From Sclerotiophoma versabilis (Eukaryota > Ascomycota > Dothideomycetes > Pleosporales > Didymellaceae): DNA of 64,000 bases. Made by a program: the position numbers and the translations under genes. Below are positions 1 to 10,826 of this stretch, one piece after another. The stretch spans positions 992,001 to 1,056,000 of the forward strand of contig JAAROD010000011.1 of assembly GCA_012274445.1 (NCBI GenBank). The letters are read 5' to 3'. Below the pieces are notes generated by a model. That model searched no databases. It saw only the letters and a program-made list of their open reading frames with translations, and was not told where the DNA came from. Numbering within the stretch: the first letter of the stretch is position 1; each line of letters begins with the position of its first letter.

Positions 1-936
1 GCCGAGGTTGTAATGATTTGTTTTGCTGCCAGGCATCGCAGTACCTTGCTTTGATAGTTGGCGCGGTCGAGCACGTAGAAATGCTTGAGTGTTTGAGAAG
101 ACTGGGCGCTCAGTGGAGTCGTCGCTGCCAGTATTGTCCCATTGATACAGTGGGCCAATTGTAGGCAGTGATGAATCATCCCAAGGGATGATGGGCATGC
201 CAATCTGGTCAAAAGACAGCATGTTGATCTCAGCCATGATTCGTGCAAGCGAACGTAGAAAATTGATCCGCTTCTTTTCAACAGCAAGTGACGGCAAGTC
301 TCCAAAACAGAAGTTGGTTTTGGGATCTGCTTCATCGCATTCCTCATCAAACCAGATGCTATATGCGCTTTTTCCAGGGACTTGTGTCATCATGATGAAG
401 GGGTGCCCAAGTGTGTTATTAAAACCTGTCGAGTAAGTGCAGACCTGGGGTACAGGCGCTGAGGTATTCTCGCCAAGGTACTCAATGATCTGTACTTCGC
501 GCTCCATCATGTATGCATCCCGAGCTGTCCAGTGTTCGACTGTAGCATGACCAGGCACACGAACGATGTATGTATCGATCTTACCCTTGGTGAGTACTCC
601 GACAAAAGAAACTGCGTTGTAAGTGCCTTTCTCGTATGCCAGTCGCTTTGATTGCTTCAATGGTCCTGAGAACGTGCAGGTGTGCGACACAAGTTCTTCG
701 TAGCGGCCGGCCGGAATTGCGTCGATAGTCGCCCAGTCACAGCGGGGATGTTCTTCATCATCATCAACATGCTCCCTGTTTTCGTTATTGATATTGTTGG
801 TGTTGAATGTTTTATTCATAACCTTCGGTTTTGTCGATGAGCTGCCATCTACTGACGAGCTATTATTGTCTTGAACATTTGATGCCACGAAGACCTTCGA
901 GACCCGACGCAGACGGTGCATAAACTTCGTCAGCAT
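1..936 (-). CDS. APH-family kinase-like phosphotransferase (partial, runs off left edge)
   Basis: An open frame of 312 codons starts at the ATG read from 936 and is still open at base 1, so the C-terminal part is missing. An in-frame TGA lies 18-20 bases upstream of this ATG, which fixes it as the first usable start. The first ~60 residues are low in complexity and rich in Asn, Ser and acidic residues. After that comes a kinase-like N-lobe: a segment like RVPGHATVEHW, then a helix with MMEREVQIIEYLGENT, then a hinge-like stretch HPFIMMTQVPGKSAYSIW. This order is typical of the fungal phosphotransferase (APH, Pfam PF01636-type) families, which are large in ascomycetes and mostly of unknown substrate. 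The catalytic loop lies outside the window, so activity cannot be judged. No intron is needed in the visible part. Drug resistance should not be inferred from the family name. Confidence 0.75.
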   Translation of the reverse strand, partial: MLTKFMHRLRRVSKVFVASNVQDNNSSSVDGSSSTKPKVMNKTFNTNNINNENREHVDDDEEHPRCDWATIDAIPAGRYEELVSHTCTFSGPLKQSKRLAYEKGTYNAVSFVGVLTKGKIDTYIVRVPGHATVEHWTARDAYMMEREVQIIEYLGENTSAPVPQVCTYSTGFNNTLGHPFIMMTQVPGKSAYSIWFDEECDEADPKTNFCFGDLPSLAVEKKRINFLRSLARIMAEINMLSFDQIGMPIIPWDDSSLPTIGPLYQWDNTGSDDSTERPVFSNTQAFLRARPRQLSKQGTAMPGSKTNHYNLG

Positions 937-1539
937 TTCTGGAAAGTGGTCAGGTCATGCAAGGAATCAGAGAATATTGCAGACTTGTACTATGTGGGTG
1001 TTGGTTGGTATTTGTTCAAGATGACACCAAGCAAATATAAGAGAGAAGAAAGAGTTATGTGTTGGGACAGGGTGCTGCATTATTTGAGGGACAATGATTG
1101 CACAAAGAGGCAATGACAATGGATATAGTGTACGAAACTGAAATATGGGGCTCTTTGTCGACAATTTCCCGCAAACAAAGTGCAGCATTCGCTGGGTTGG
1201 GCCAGTGCTCAGATTGGCACTGCACAATGAAGATTACCATCGCACAACGTACATACTAATGCAATGTCGCGTTTTGTACAGTGCAGTCTTCGGAAAGCTG
1301 CGCCACATTTTTTTCATAGCCACTGAGTAAGACATTGTGACCGAAGTTTGAGTCTCAAGTTTTGAACGTGGGTCAAGGTTTTCCAACAATGTTATACGCC
1401 TATTAGAGACAATCTGTATATATATGCGCTATCCTATCAAGGTTAAATAAGCCTAACCAGACAACACATCCGCCTTATACACACACTTTTACACAGAATC
1501 TGCTCTAAGTCTCCACCTACGACAATTAGCAGCAATACG
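937..1539. other. Intergenic region between divergent genes, with TATA-like tract
   Basis: This is the shared upstream region of the minus-strand APH gene and the plus-strand gene at 1540. A TATA-like run (TATATATAT) lies at 1417-1425, about 115 bases before the ATG of the plus-strand gene. Short open frames on both strands here have no recognisable content. Confidence 0.5.
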
Positions 1540-2367
1540 ATGGGGAAGTCTAGATTCACCAAGACTCCTAAAAAAAATAAAGACCTGAAGCCGGTCGAGG
1601 AGCCCAGGGCGGTAATCCACAAGGGGCCGCACCACAACGATGACGATGTGATCACTGCGTCTAATTTCCCCTTCAATGAGTTGATTCCAAATTGGAGCAT
1701 GTTTGACCCTAACACTAAGAACCCTGCAATCGGATCAAAGTTTGCGAGTGGTCATCACGGCAGCTCTGGAGGTAGGAAGTTGTCAGATTTCAAGTCGTTC
1801 TATCTGGCATGCTGCTTAGAGTTCATTGACAAAGACGTAGCTGGAGTGAACCACCGGATGCGTTGCATGAACGTCTTTACGGTGGACTCCAACCAATGCA
1901 CTAGACACGGTAAGACCACACATAAAGATGGACCCAATTGGATCTACACTTGTATGAAGCGCAACGAGACTGCTACATGGGGTATGATCAAGGACACTAC
2001 TGGCAGCCATAAAGCTGCGTCTGCACCTAGGTGGCAAAGGGCGCAACAAAGCCGCGAAGCAGCATTTACAAAGCTCGATGAGGCCATCGCAAATGGGTCT
2101 GAAGCGGATCTCGCGTGGGCCTCTGCAAGTGCCGCGCTCGATGCTGATTTGCGAGTTGTGAAGAAGCAAGAATCTGCGCTGGCACGCGGTAAGGAAACGT
2201 CGGCCGGCACTGAAGCTGACTCTGAACTAGACGCTGCTAGATTGCGAAAAGCCGCGTTGGACGAGAAGTTGAAGAACAATAACAGAACAAACCGCCGTAG
2301 GACGGGGTTCAAGTCAGCGTGGCGATCCACTAAATTGGTTCCTGTCTCTGAGTATGCTGACAAGTAG
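1540..2367 (+). CDS. Hypothetical protein, 275 aa, orphan-like
   Basis: A single-exon frame of 275 codons starts at ATG 1540 and ends at TAG 2367, with a TATA-like tract at 1417. I do not recognise a family. The N-terminus is basic (MGKSRFTKTPKKNKDLK). The middle (residues ~85-150) holds several Cys and His residues (FYLACCLEF, RMRCMNVF, NQCTRHGKTTH, YTCMKRN) that could be a small metal-binding or disulphide core. The C-terminal third (~165-265) is Ala/Glu/Lys/Arg-rich and should be helical, perhaps coiled coil. No signal peptide or membrane segment is visible. It could be a lineage-specific protein. A chance frame is less likely because the length, TATA placement and compositional layout agree. 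Confidence 0.55.
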   Translation: MGKSRFTKTPKKNKDLKPVEEPRAVIHKGPHHNDDDVITASNFPFNELIPNWSMFDPNTKNPAIGSKFASGHHGSSGGRKLSDFKSFYLACCLEFIDKDVAGVNHRMRCMNVFTVDSNQCTRHGKTTHKDGPNWIYTCMKRNETATWGMIKDTTGSHKAASAPRWQRAQQSREAAFTKLDEAIANGSEADLAWASASAALDADLRVVKKQESALARGKETSAGTEADSELDAARLRKAALDEKLKNNNRTNRRRTGFKSAWRSTKLVPVSEYADK

Positions 2368-4034
2368 CCTGGTATTGTTATAGGTATCGGAGAGATGGTA
2401 GAACGTTCGAGTTTTAAATGGTGTTTCTGTAGCTTTGTGAAACTTGAATACTTTCTTGTGTAATGTCAAGGTGATCGCAATTCTATGCACATGGCTTTCC
2501 TCTATTGACTTCCGAGGTTGGAATCTGGCTGCGAAGAATTGTCTTCTTAGCCATTAAACAGCTGGTTCTGAGTCGCTCACAACCACACTCTCGAACAGCA
2601 GAAGAAGCCAGCTACAAAGTTAGGCCTTCTGGAAACAGGGGAGTAAGTCTACAAATTTGCAAGCTCTCTGCAACTCTACAGGAATCTATAGGACTCGGGC
2701 TTTTTTAGACATACTACAAAACGTCTTCTTTTCTTGCAGAAATCCAAGTTTATGTTGCGACTGGTTGATAGAACGTTGCCGCTTGATTATTCAGCTGCTA
2801 GAAAGCCGCGACAGACATTGCGGTTGCCATCATATTTCAGTTTGCGGGCTTGACATATTGTGCATGTATTAGGCAGTCTCTTCAAAACGATTTCTATCTG
2901 CACAGACTACGAACAAAGCCGCAAGTTGTTGCTAGTAATCAGATGATACGAGACGCGTAAAGATGTTTGTGATGGTGAGTATACAACGCCTAGCTATGTC
3001 GAGCTAAGACATTTCCTAGTCACGTGGGCAGATTCTCTTCGGTTCCCGCATTTCTCACTTTGAACATTGAAACATCATTTGATCATCCAATATGGTATCA
3101 CACTGCGATACCTTTGTTCGCTCCACCGGTCCAGCAACGACGTGCAGTCACCGGAGATAGACGCGACCCGCTTGTGTTTGCATTTTCACATGCCCTTACG
3201 TCATTCTGCCATGTTCAGTTCGGACGAGAACATGTGGAGCACATGGATTCGTGCCATGTAATGCCTACACGTGTTGGTGTCGTGAAGCGCTCGTTCTGCA
3301 AAATGCTGTCACCAGCCGTCTTTCTTGATATGCGCCATTGTGCAGATCCTCCGCGCACCAATGCACATGGTTTATGGCTCTCATTAGCCACCGCAGTCCG
3401 CGCAGTCTCTAGAGACATCTCGCCGTTCCTGCAGCTACGGAACAAGCTTCGATGGCTATTCTTGTCTCACAAGCGAGCAATGGTGGCGTACATTCTTCTG
3501 CCGGAATTCAACGGCCGTGGTCGACCTGCCGTAACTTCGAGGTCTGGATCATCTGACCCACTCATAACAACAGCGATCTACACATCGTTGAGTCCAACCG
3601 CAGAAAATATTGGGTCTCGCAGCATTAGCAGACGCATGAAATGGGGTTGTATGCTGCAAGCAAACGACGCATTTGGCTCGCTGACGCAGTGCCTACGGTG
3701 TCTCCGAGCGACCAGGCATTTTTCAAGGACAACCTGAGTATCCTGATTTATTCCTTGCTTCGTATAACTTCCAGCCAACCGATGTGTTTCTTTCAGCTAA
3801 TCCTGTGCGACCCGGGGCTTAGGAAGCGCTCTACATCCACGTGGGTCTACCGGAAACGGCAGCTGCAAGGGATCGAAAGTACTTGCAAACGCTGTCATTG
3901 CCAAAGTCTTGGGTTGTTTGTATTCATTCTGAGCATTCTTCAACCCTTCATCTGGAGCGGCGCCCCAATTCTTCGCGCAACACTTTTACATTTTGCATTT
4001 CTTGCATAGCATCAGCCACAGTTCTTCTTGTATC
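2368..4034. other. 1.7-kb intergenic region
   Basis: It lies between the orphan gene and the GH5 gene and holds the promoter of the latter. A stop-free stretch at 3024-3737 begins with GTG and has no recognisable domain, so I do not call it a gene. An E-box-like CACGTG occurs at about 3021-3026. No tRNA or transposon ends were seen. Confidence 0.4.
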
Positions 4035-5541
4035 ATGTATATTCGACGCGCTATCACAGCGCTATCGCTATGTGCTGCCGCACTCACAGCTCCTACGTAA
4101 GTCGTGTGCCTATTGATGATTAATGCGTGCCATCTCCCACTACGAGAGCCCACAGCGCATCTACGCAGCTTCCGTCAAACACTTGGAAGCTAGCATCACG
4201 ACCTCTGAGACTGACGAGGGACAGCGAGAAACGTAAGGTTGATTTCAACTGGGGAACCGAGAAGATTCGCGGTGTCAATGTTGGCGGTTGGTTGGTCCTC
4301 GAACCGTAAGTGATACGTCTAGTCATTGAGAAGCACAATGTTAAGGACCGCATAGCTGGATCACACCTTCCTTGTTCGATAAGGCCAACCAGGGTCGCCC
4401 TCAGAAGGATATCATCGACGAGTATACAGTGAGTGAATTAGTTTTAGTCACAGTTCGTTGACTAACACATGAACAGCTGGGCGAGAAGCTTGGTCATGAT
4501 GCAGCTCTCGCAATCCTCCGCGATCACTGGAATACATTCGTAACATGGCAAGACTTCAAAAGAATCAAGGACGCTGGCTTTAATATCGTGCGGGTTCCGA
4601 TTGGCTACTGGGCATATGATACCTTTGGCTCACCATATGTGGACGGGGCAAAAGTGTACGTCGATGCTGCCATCGACTGGTCACGAAGCTTAGGACTCAA
4701 AATTGTCATCGACCTTCACGGCGCACCTGGTTCGCAGAACGGGTACGATAACTCGGGCCAGCGTCTGGACGTCCCACAGTGGCAGTCTGGGGACACGGTC
4801 AAGCAGACGTTGCAAGTCCTGAAAACCATCTCTGACCAATACGCACAGCCGGAGTACCAAGATGTCGTCGTCGGGATTCAGCTTCTGAACGAACCAGCCA
4901 TGTACTTTGATAACATTAGTGAGGACGTAACACGTCAATTCTACCGAGATGGATTTGGCCAGGTCCGCGATACCTCCGACACGACTGTCATTCTGCATGA
5001 CGGATTTATTCGACCGAACGAATGGAATGGGTACCTGACACCGTCGGACAACAACGCACAAAATGTCGCCATTGACCACCACGAGTACCAGATCTTCAAC
5101 AACGATCTCATCCAGCTGAAGCCATCGCAGCACAATCACAAAGTATGCGACCTCGCCGATGCTTACGGTGGAGCCGACAAATGGACATTCGTTGGCGAGT
5201 GGACAGGTGCAATGACCGACTGCGCAAAGTACTTGAATGGCCTTGGACGCGGTGCTCGTTATGATGGTACACACTTGGGTGCCCCGTACCAAGGTGAGTG
5301 CAGTTTCGCAAACGATGCTAGCACGTGGAGTCAGACGCAGAAGGATGATACACGCAAGTATATCGAGACACAAATCTCAGCTTTCGAGGCAAAGACACAA
5401 GGATGGTTCTTCTGGAACTTCAAGACAGAGAACGCATTTGAATGGGACGCGCTTGCGCTTGTCGACGCTGGTGTATTCCCAGCAATCACAAACGGGCAGG
5501 TGGAGTACAAATTCCCCAAGGTCTGTACAAATTTGTCCTAG
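4035..5541 (+). CDS. Secreted GH5 exo-1,3-beta-glucanase (Exg1-like)
   Basis: Exons 4035-4096, 4156-4305, 4356-4428 and 4477-5541 give 449 residues; all three introns (59, 50 and 48 nt) are GT-AG and keep frame. Residues 1-19 form a signal peptide (MYIRRAITALSLCAAALTA), and a Kex2-like KR sits in DSEKRK shortly before the catalytic domain. GH5 hallmarks follow in order: GVNVGGWLVLEPWITPSLF, RVPIGYWAYD, VIDLHGAPGSQNG, LLNEPA with the likely acid/base E234, and FVGEWTGAMTDC with the likely nucleophile E336, then GWFFWNFKTE. The family removes glucose from 1,3-beta-glucan ends in the cell wall, for remodelling or feeding. Length matches yeast Exg1 (about 445 aa). It could have broader beta-glucosidase activity; the family call itself is firm. 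Confidence 0.93.
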
Positions 5542-5656
5542 GTGGGTAATAATAATAATGTATGGAGGGATTCTTCCACAGAATCTGGAGTTAATTACCA
5601 AGGCGGCGGGCTCTTCACTCACTCTCCACTAATCTCCGAAGAGGGAGGCTGTAGGT

Positions 5657-5687
<31 letters not shown>

Positions 5688-5688
5688 C
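5657..5688. repeat. (AGGC)8 tetranucleotide microsatellite
   Basis: Eight perfect copies of AGGC lie about 115 bases after the GH5 stop codon, probably in or near its 3' untranslated region. Confidence 0.95.
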
Positions 5689-6298
5689 ATTGTTACGCAT
5701 GCAAATATAGGTCCGTAGACTTGACGCACAAACTCGCAGTGCTTACACGCGACCAAGACAATCAATACACTTATCATTCAGCTCGACTCGCTTGCGGTCG
5801 CACAGTGCAGTTGTCCAAGTACCGCAGAGTCGGTCGCGTGTTGGGGACATGCTTTTCCGCCCAGCTTTTGCATTACCACATGCGCACTCCCATTCGTTAG
5901 ATCAAGCTTCCTGCAAGCCACATTACTGCATGAAGCCTTCCGCTCCTCGCACAGTCACGCCTCCACCTTGGCACGGACGCAGAACTGCGTCCGACAAACG
6001 AGACTGCGGGCTCTCCAGACGCTGAATTATGGGCAGTCCGGGGGTGGGACTGGGGAAAGATCATCGGCCCACCATGTTACAAGGATCCTTCACCGTTGCA
6101 TGGTGCGGGGTAAGGGCTTGGAATGCCTGGGGTAGCAGCGGTGCCAAGAAATTGCGGAACCTGTGCCAAGAGATGCATGTAGTAGGACACTACATAATGT
6201 ACTTGAAGGGTTGCATTCCCAGCAGCTTTCTGTCCCAGACCAAGAAGCTGTTGAGATAACCCCACCGGTTCCATCGTCGCGGTGCACTTCTCACGTTT

Positions 6299-6318
6299 CC
6301 CCCCCCCCCCCCCCCCCC
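6299..6318. repeat. Poly-C run of 20
   Basis: An unbroken run of 20 C lies 59 bases upstream of the MFS start codon. Its length is prone to sequencing or assembly error. Confidence 0.95.
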
Positions 6319-6377
6319 ACTTACTTCTGATACAGTATCACGTTTTTGGAATCGGAATCCAGAACCGAGAGGAAAAG

Positions 6378-8201
6378 ATGGAGACGAGGAATCCTGAACC
6401 TGTGATTGAGAGCGAGAAGAATGCTGGAGTCTACGATGAGAAGGCTGAGCTTGAGAGCGTCAAGCCCGTAGCAGGTGGGAATATGGACTACACCGGTAGT
6501 GTAGCGAAGACGGATCCGAGGGAGATAGCGCTGGTGAGGAAGATTGACTGGAGACTGATGGTACGCGTCCGCCCTTCTCAACAGAGACGCGCGTTGTAGT
6601 AAGTAAGACACGGGCTGACGAAAGCTGTAGCCGACGCTGTGTACCATGTACTTTCTTGTAAGTCAAGCTTGTCTCCAAGAACAAAAGACGCGGTGCTTTC
6701 ATCGCGACAAGCCCGGCGAAGCCTCGCCAAGAAAGCTTTCTTCCGCCACTTTATACACATACCTCGCATACTGACCCCGTGGATAGAATTACGTGGACCG
6801 CAATGCCATTGCGCAAGCCCGTCTTAACAACCTCGAGCGCGATCTCAACATGACCGGCGTGCAATTCAACACCACCGTATCGATCCTGTTCGTCGGCTAC
6901 GTGCTCATGCAGATCCCGTCGAACATGCTCATCACGCGCATCAAGCCCGGCGTGTACATGAGCGCGTGGATGCTTGTGTGGGCCGTGGTGAGCGGGTGTA
7001 CGGCGCTGGTGCAGAGTTTCGGTGGGCTGGTTGCGTGCAGGTTCTTTTTGGGGATTACCGAGGCTCCGTTCTACCCAGGCGCGACGTATATGCTGAGTAT
7101 CTTCTATACTAGGAAAGGTACGTGCGAGATTGTGAGGCTGTGTGGTGTTGGGTGAGGACTGACGAGTGGACAGAGGTTGCTACGCGTATTGCGCTGCTGT
7201 ACTGTGCGCAGATTCTGGCGACTGGGTTCTCGGGACTTGTCGCTGCGGGTGTGTTTGCTGGTATGGATGGCCTGCGGGGTATTGCTGGGTGGAGATGGCT
7301 ATTCATTGTGTAGGTTATGTCCTCCTGAGCCTTTGGCTTTTGCTGACTTGCTCCAGCGAAGGAGCAGCGACGGCGTTTGTTGCCATCTTTGGCTTCTTCT
7401 TGCTTCCCAACACTCCTCTGACAACGTCCTGGTTGAGCGCGGAGGAGCGCCAGCTGGCTCATGACCGCATGGAGCGCGACCGCGTGGGCGATGCTGGTGA
7501 GAAGGTCAGCATGATGGAGGGTCTGAAGCAAGCGTGCAAAGACAAGCGGACATGGTTGTTCTGCCTGATGCAAAACTTCCACTTGAGTGCTTGCTCGTTC
7601 AACTCGTTCTTCCCTACGTAAGTCACTCGTTCTTGGACTCAGCGTTGGGAGGTGGAAGCTGACCACAAGCAGCGTCGTGAAGACACTCGGATTCAACAGG
7701 ACCATCACACTCGTGCTTACCTGCCCGCCATTCCTCTTTGCCGGTGTGGCAGGCATCATGACTGGATGGAGCTCCGGACGCCTGCACGAGCGCACCTGGC
7801 ACATCACAGGCGGCCTATCCGTTGCGATTGTGGGATTCGTCATCGCAGCCAGCACACTGAACACGGCAGGTCGATATGTGGCATGCTTCATCTTCCCCGT
7901 CGGCGCCTACTCGGTCAACTCGGTCATCATCGGCTGGGCATCGTCCACACTCAGCCAGACGAAAGAGAAGAAGGCGGTCGTGCTAGCCATGACGAACGTC
8001 GGTGGCCAGATTGGATACATCTACGGCGCGTACCTGTGGCCTGACACGGACTCGCCGAGGTTTGGTATTGGATTCGGTGCGTCTGCTGGGTTTGCGTTGT
8101 TGAGCATTGCGTGTGCGTGGGCGATCCGAGTGCTGCTGATCAAGGAGAACAAGAAACTGAGGGAGTCTACGGATGAGCACATCAATCTGTACGGATACTA
8201 G
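6378..8201 (+). CDS. MFS anion:cation symporter family transporter (Dal5/Tna1-like)
   Basis: Six exons (6378-6560, 6631-6657, 6787-7117, 7174-7309, 7357-7617, 7673-8201) join in frame to 488 residues. Exon 2 is only 27 nt. The cytosolic N-terminus (~60 aa, acidic) leads into IDWRLMPTLCTMYFLNYVDR followed by NAIAQARLNNLERDL, the signature entry of the ACS family (allantoate, nicotinate, pantothenate and other organic anions). Later parts are also typical: VGYVLMQIPSNMLITR, FFLGITEAPFYPGATYMLS, a first-half end at GWRWLFIVEG, then LPNTPLTTSWLS and a second set of six helices. Family members sit in the plasma membrane and import small anions with protons. The substrate cannot be read from sequence. 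The start is chosen at ATG 6378 because the frame upstream is the poly-C region. Confidence 0.9.
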
Positions 8202-8312
8202 GGGGATGGGATGGAAGAAGAGAGAGGCAGCTGGTCGAACAGTGGATCAGTAGAAGACGAACAAATGAGAAATGACTGAAGTCCAGAATAGTGCTGGGTT
8301 TTGTAACAATTA

Positions 8313-8325
8313 TGACGTCACGTGA
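8313..8325. promoter_or_regulatory. Overlapping CRE (TGACGTCA) and E-box (TCACGTGA) palindromes
   Basis: A perfect cAMP-response-type palindrome and a perfect Cbf1-type E-box palindrome share three bases. Such sites bind bZIP and bHLH factors respectively. Assignment to the HMG-box gene or the MFS gene is uncertain. Confidence 0.35.
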
Positions 8326-8461
8326 TTGATACCAGATGGTGAAGCTCAAGGTGGTGAAGGGTTGATTTTCGAAGAGGAGATATCTGGGGGTGGGTGGGCG
8401 ACTAGGAGAAGAGGTAGTTCTTGCCTGTATTGGTGCTTGAGAGGGCTTGTGGCCAGCAGGG

Positions 8462-8497
8462 CAGGCCGGGCAGGCCGGGCAGGCCGGGCAGGCAGGG
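8462..8497. repeat. 9-bp tandem repeat (CAGGCCGGG)x4
   Basis: Three perfect copies and a fourth with one change (CAGGCAGGG) lie head to tail in the GC-rich region upstream of the HMG-box gene. Confidence 0.9.
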
Positions 8498-8998
8498 TGG
8501 GCAGTGCGCGAGCGAAGGGCAGCGGCGAGGAGCGCCAGAGGGGGGACAGGGCTGAGCGCGCAGAGCACGAAAGCCAGGTGCAGGGCAGGCGCAAGTCAGG
8601 CACAAGCCGGGCACTGTGGTGCTTGGTGCTTGGTGCTGGAGGCCTTGACGGCACTGCAGCGGCAGCAGCAGCGGCCCGCCCGCAGGCGGTCCAGGGAGCT
8701 GCACAGAGGGTGCTTGGTGGGCAGCTCGCTGGCGGCCACGGTTGACGGGCCGGCCGGTTCAGGGGCTTCGAGCCAGCAGCGCGGCAGAGGCCCCGGGCGC
8801 TCGTGACGCAGCACTGCACTGGCTTGGGCGGGTCCTCGCTGCTTCTGCGGGCACTCAGCGCTGGCGGCAGTGCACAAAGTTCGCGTCAAGGCAATTATGC
8901 ACGGCGAGGGCAGGAGCAAGACGCGTTGCGAGCAGAAGGCAAGCGTGCGCATTCACTCGGGTTGCAGTACACCCAGCGCGCTGAGTGCGTGGGCGCTG

Positions 8999-9064
8999 CG
9001 CTGCTGCTGCGCTGCTGCTGCGCCTCTGGGGCCGCTGCTGGGGCTGCTCTGCTGCTGCTGCAGA
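8999..9064. repeat. Imperfect CTG trinucleotide cluster
   Basis: Several short CTG runs (two to four copies each) are interrupted by GCC and GGG triplets. The cluster lies about 250 bases before the HMG-box start codon. Confidence 0.8.
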
Positions 9065-9316
9065 GCGCATGAGGGCACGGTGGGCGCGGTGGGTGCCGTG
9101 TCCTCGCGCGCCAAAGGTAAACAGACGCCCTCTAGTAGCGCGTTTTGCTGGCCGTTTGCTGGGTGGGCGCCAGACCGCCGGCAGGCAGCGCCTGTCACAT
9201 AAGCTGCGGGCCCCCGCCGCCAACTTCGTGCGCCGTCCGCTGCTGCCCTCGCCCGCCCAACACCTCGACACCACCGCGCAGCGCCAGTCACCAACCAGCC
9301 CGCCCCAACCCACGCC

Positions 9317-10826
9317 ATGGCCAGAACTAAGAAAGTCAACGCCGACGATGCTGGCGAGCTGATGGTCTCAGTCGAGTCCTACACGCGCACCAGAGATTCC
9401 GTGAGTCTATTCCTCTGTTCCACAACGCGCGTCGGCCTTGCTTGTGTCGGCAGCTCGTCGCCATGGCATGGAGCCGGCGACGCGCCAGTCCTCAGCACAA
9501 TCACCATTTCCACACTTTCCTCGCGTGCCGTCTTGGTCGCCTGATCTACGCGACTCGATCGCCATGTCTGCGCCCAACGCTGCTGCCCTTGCTGCCGCCG
9601 AAATGGACTGTCTCACACGCCGTGACCGCATAAACAACGCGCAAAGACGCGACCGCGCCCACCATTCTCTCCGAGCACACGGCTAACACGGCCTCCCACA
9701 ACAGGTCATCGTCTCTCTCAGCAACCTCCAAGCCGGTCTTGCCCACGTTCAGAGTGGACTCAACGAGCTCTTGCGTGCCTACCTGGAGCACACCAACTCC
9801 GTCATCGCTGGCGAGGATGGTGTCCTCGACAAGCTCTCGCTGGGCAAGGAGATCGCTGCCACCGCCAACACCGCCATTGAGGCCGCCTCTTCCACCGCCA
9901 ATGGCATCGCCCAGGCCATGACTGCCAGCGACAAGACGGAAGCTGCTGCTGAGACCGGCAAGCCTGGCAAGGGCATCAAGCGCAAGCGAGAGAAGAAGGA
10001 GAAGGACCCCAACGCCCCGAAGAAGCCCTTGACCGCTGCTTTCCTGTACGCCCAGACTGCGCGACCAATTGTGAGGGGAGATCTCGAGGCTGCTCTTGGC
10101 CCTGACCAGAAGCTTGAGCCCAATGCTGTCAACCTCGAAGTGAACAAGCGCTGGAACGAGATGCCTGAAGAGGACAAGGAGGTGAGCGTCTACACTGCCA
10201 TGCATTCAAGACCGCAAACTAACCCCCAACAGACCTGGAGGCAGTCTTACCGCGACTCCATGGAGCAGTGGAAGGAGGAGATGGCTGCCTACACCGCCAC
10301 CAAGGGTTCTGCTGCCCTCGATCTTCACGATGACGATGAAGTTTCCGAGGCCGAGATCGAAGTCGAGCCGGCTGTCGAATCTGACGAATCTTCAGAGGAC
10401 GAGGAGCTTGCGCCTGCTAAGGCACCATCTCCACCTGTCAAGACTCCTCGCGTCAACAAGCGCCAGAAGACTGCCCAGAACAGCGCTGTCAACGGCGCTG
10501 CCGCTCCCGTTGTCGCCGCTGCTTCGCCTATCCCTCTCCCTCGTTCAGCCTCTACTGCCCCTCCCGCTGCCATCGCCGAGACCCCAGCCAAGAAAGAAAG
10601 GAAGAAGAAGGAGAAAGCTGCCCCACAGCCCATTGCCCCTGCCCCAGCATCTTTAGCAAAGGAGCCCAGCCCCGACGAGGGAGCCAAGAAGAAGCCCAAG
10701 AGCAGCCGCACCACAAGGAACAACGAGCCCGATGCAGCTACTCAGGACAAGGAGAACGCTGCCGCACCAGAGAAGGAGAAGAAGAAGCGTGAACGGAAGC
10801 GTAAGAGCGAGGGCGCTGCTGCCTAA
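9317..10826 (+). CDS. HMG-box DNA-binding protein
   Basis: Exons 9317-9400, 9705-10181 and 10233-10826 give 384 residues. The first intron is long (304 nt). The second is 51 nt and has no in-frame stop, so its retention would insert 17 residues. Residues ~128-205 form one HMG box: basic lead-in IKRKREKKEKDPNAPKKP, then LTAAFLYAQTARPIV, NLEVNKRWNEMPEEDKE joined across the intron to TWRQSYRDSMEQWKEEM. The N-terminal ~100 residues look helical. The C-terminal half is disordered: an acidic stretch (ESDESSEDEE), several basic KKxRK blocks that can act as nuclear signals, and Ala/Pro-rich linkers. The protein should bind and bend DNA in the nucleus without strong sequence preference. The specific orthologue is not clear. 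Confidence 0.88.

Larger units (their letters stand above)
5542..6377. other. Intergenic region with two simple repeats
   Basis: It contains an (AGGC)8 microsatellite at 5657-5688 and a run of 20 C at 6299-6318 shortly before the MFS start codon. Nothing else was recognised. Confidence 0.5.
8202..9316. other. GC-rich intergenic region with CAG/CTG and GGC repeats
   Basis: This 1.1-kb stretch between the MFS gene and the HMG-box gene is unusually GC-rich and repetitive: a 9-bp tandem repeat at 8462-8497 and CTG-rich triplets at 8999-9064. Overlapping palindromes TGACGTCA (8313-8320) and TCACGTGA (8318-8325) lie near the MFS end. Several open frames here are low-complexity artefacts of the base composition. 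It probably holds the promoter and leader of the HMG-box gene. Confidence 0.5.

Noticed and set aside
3024..3737. 237-codon open frame on the plus strand
   Set aside because: It starts with GTG, has no domain-like content, overlaps another open frame on the other strand and lies in a plausible promoter region. Frames of this length are expected by chance in a 64-kb window.
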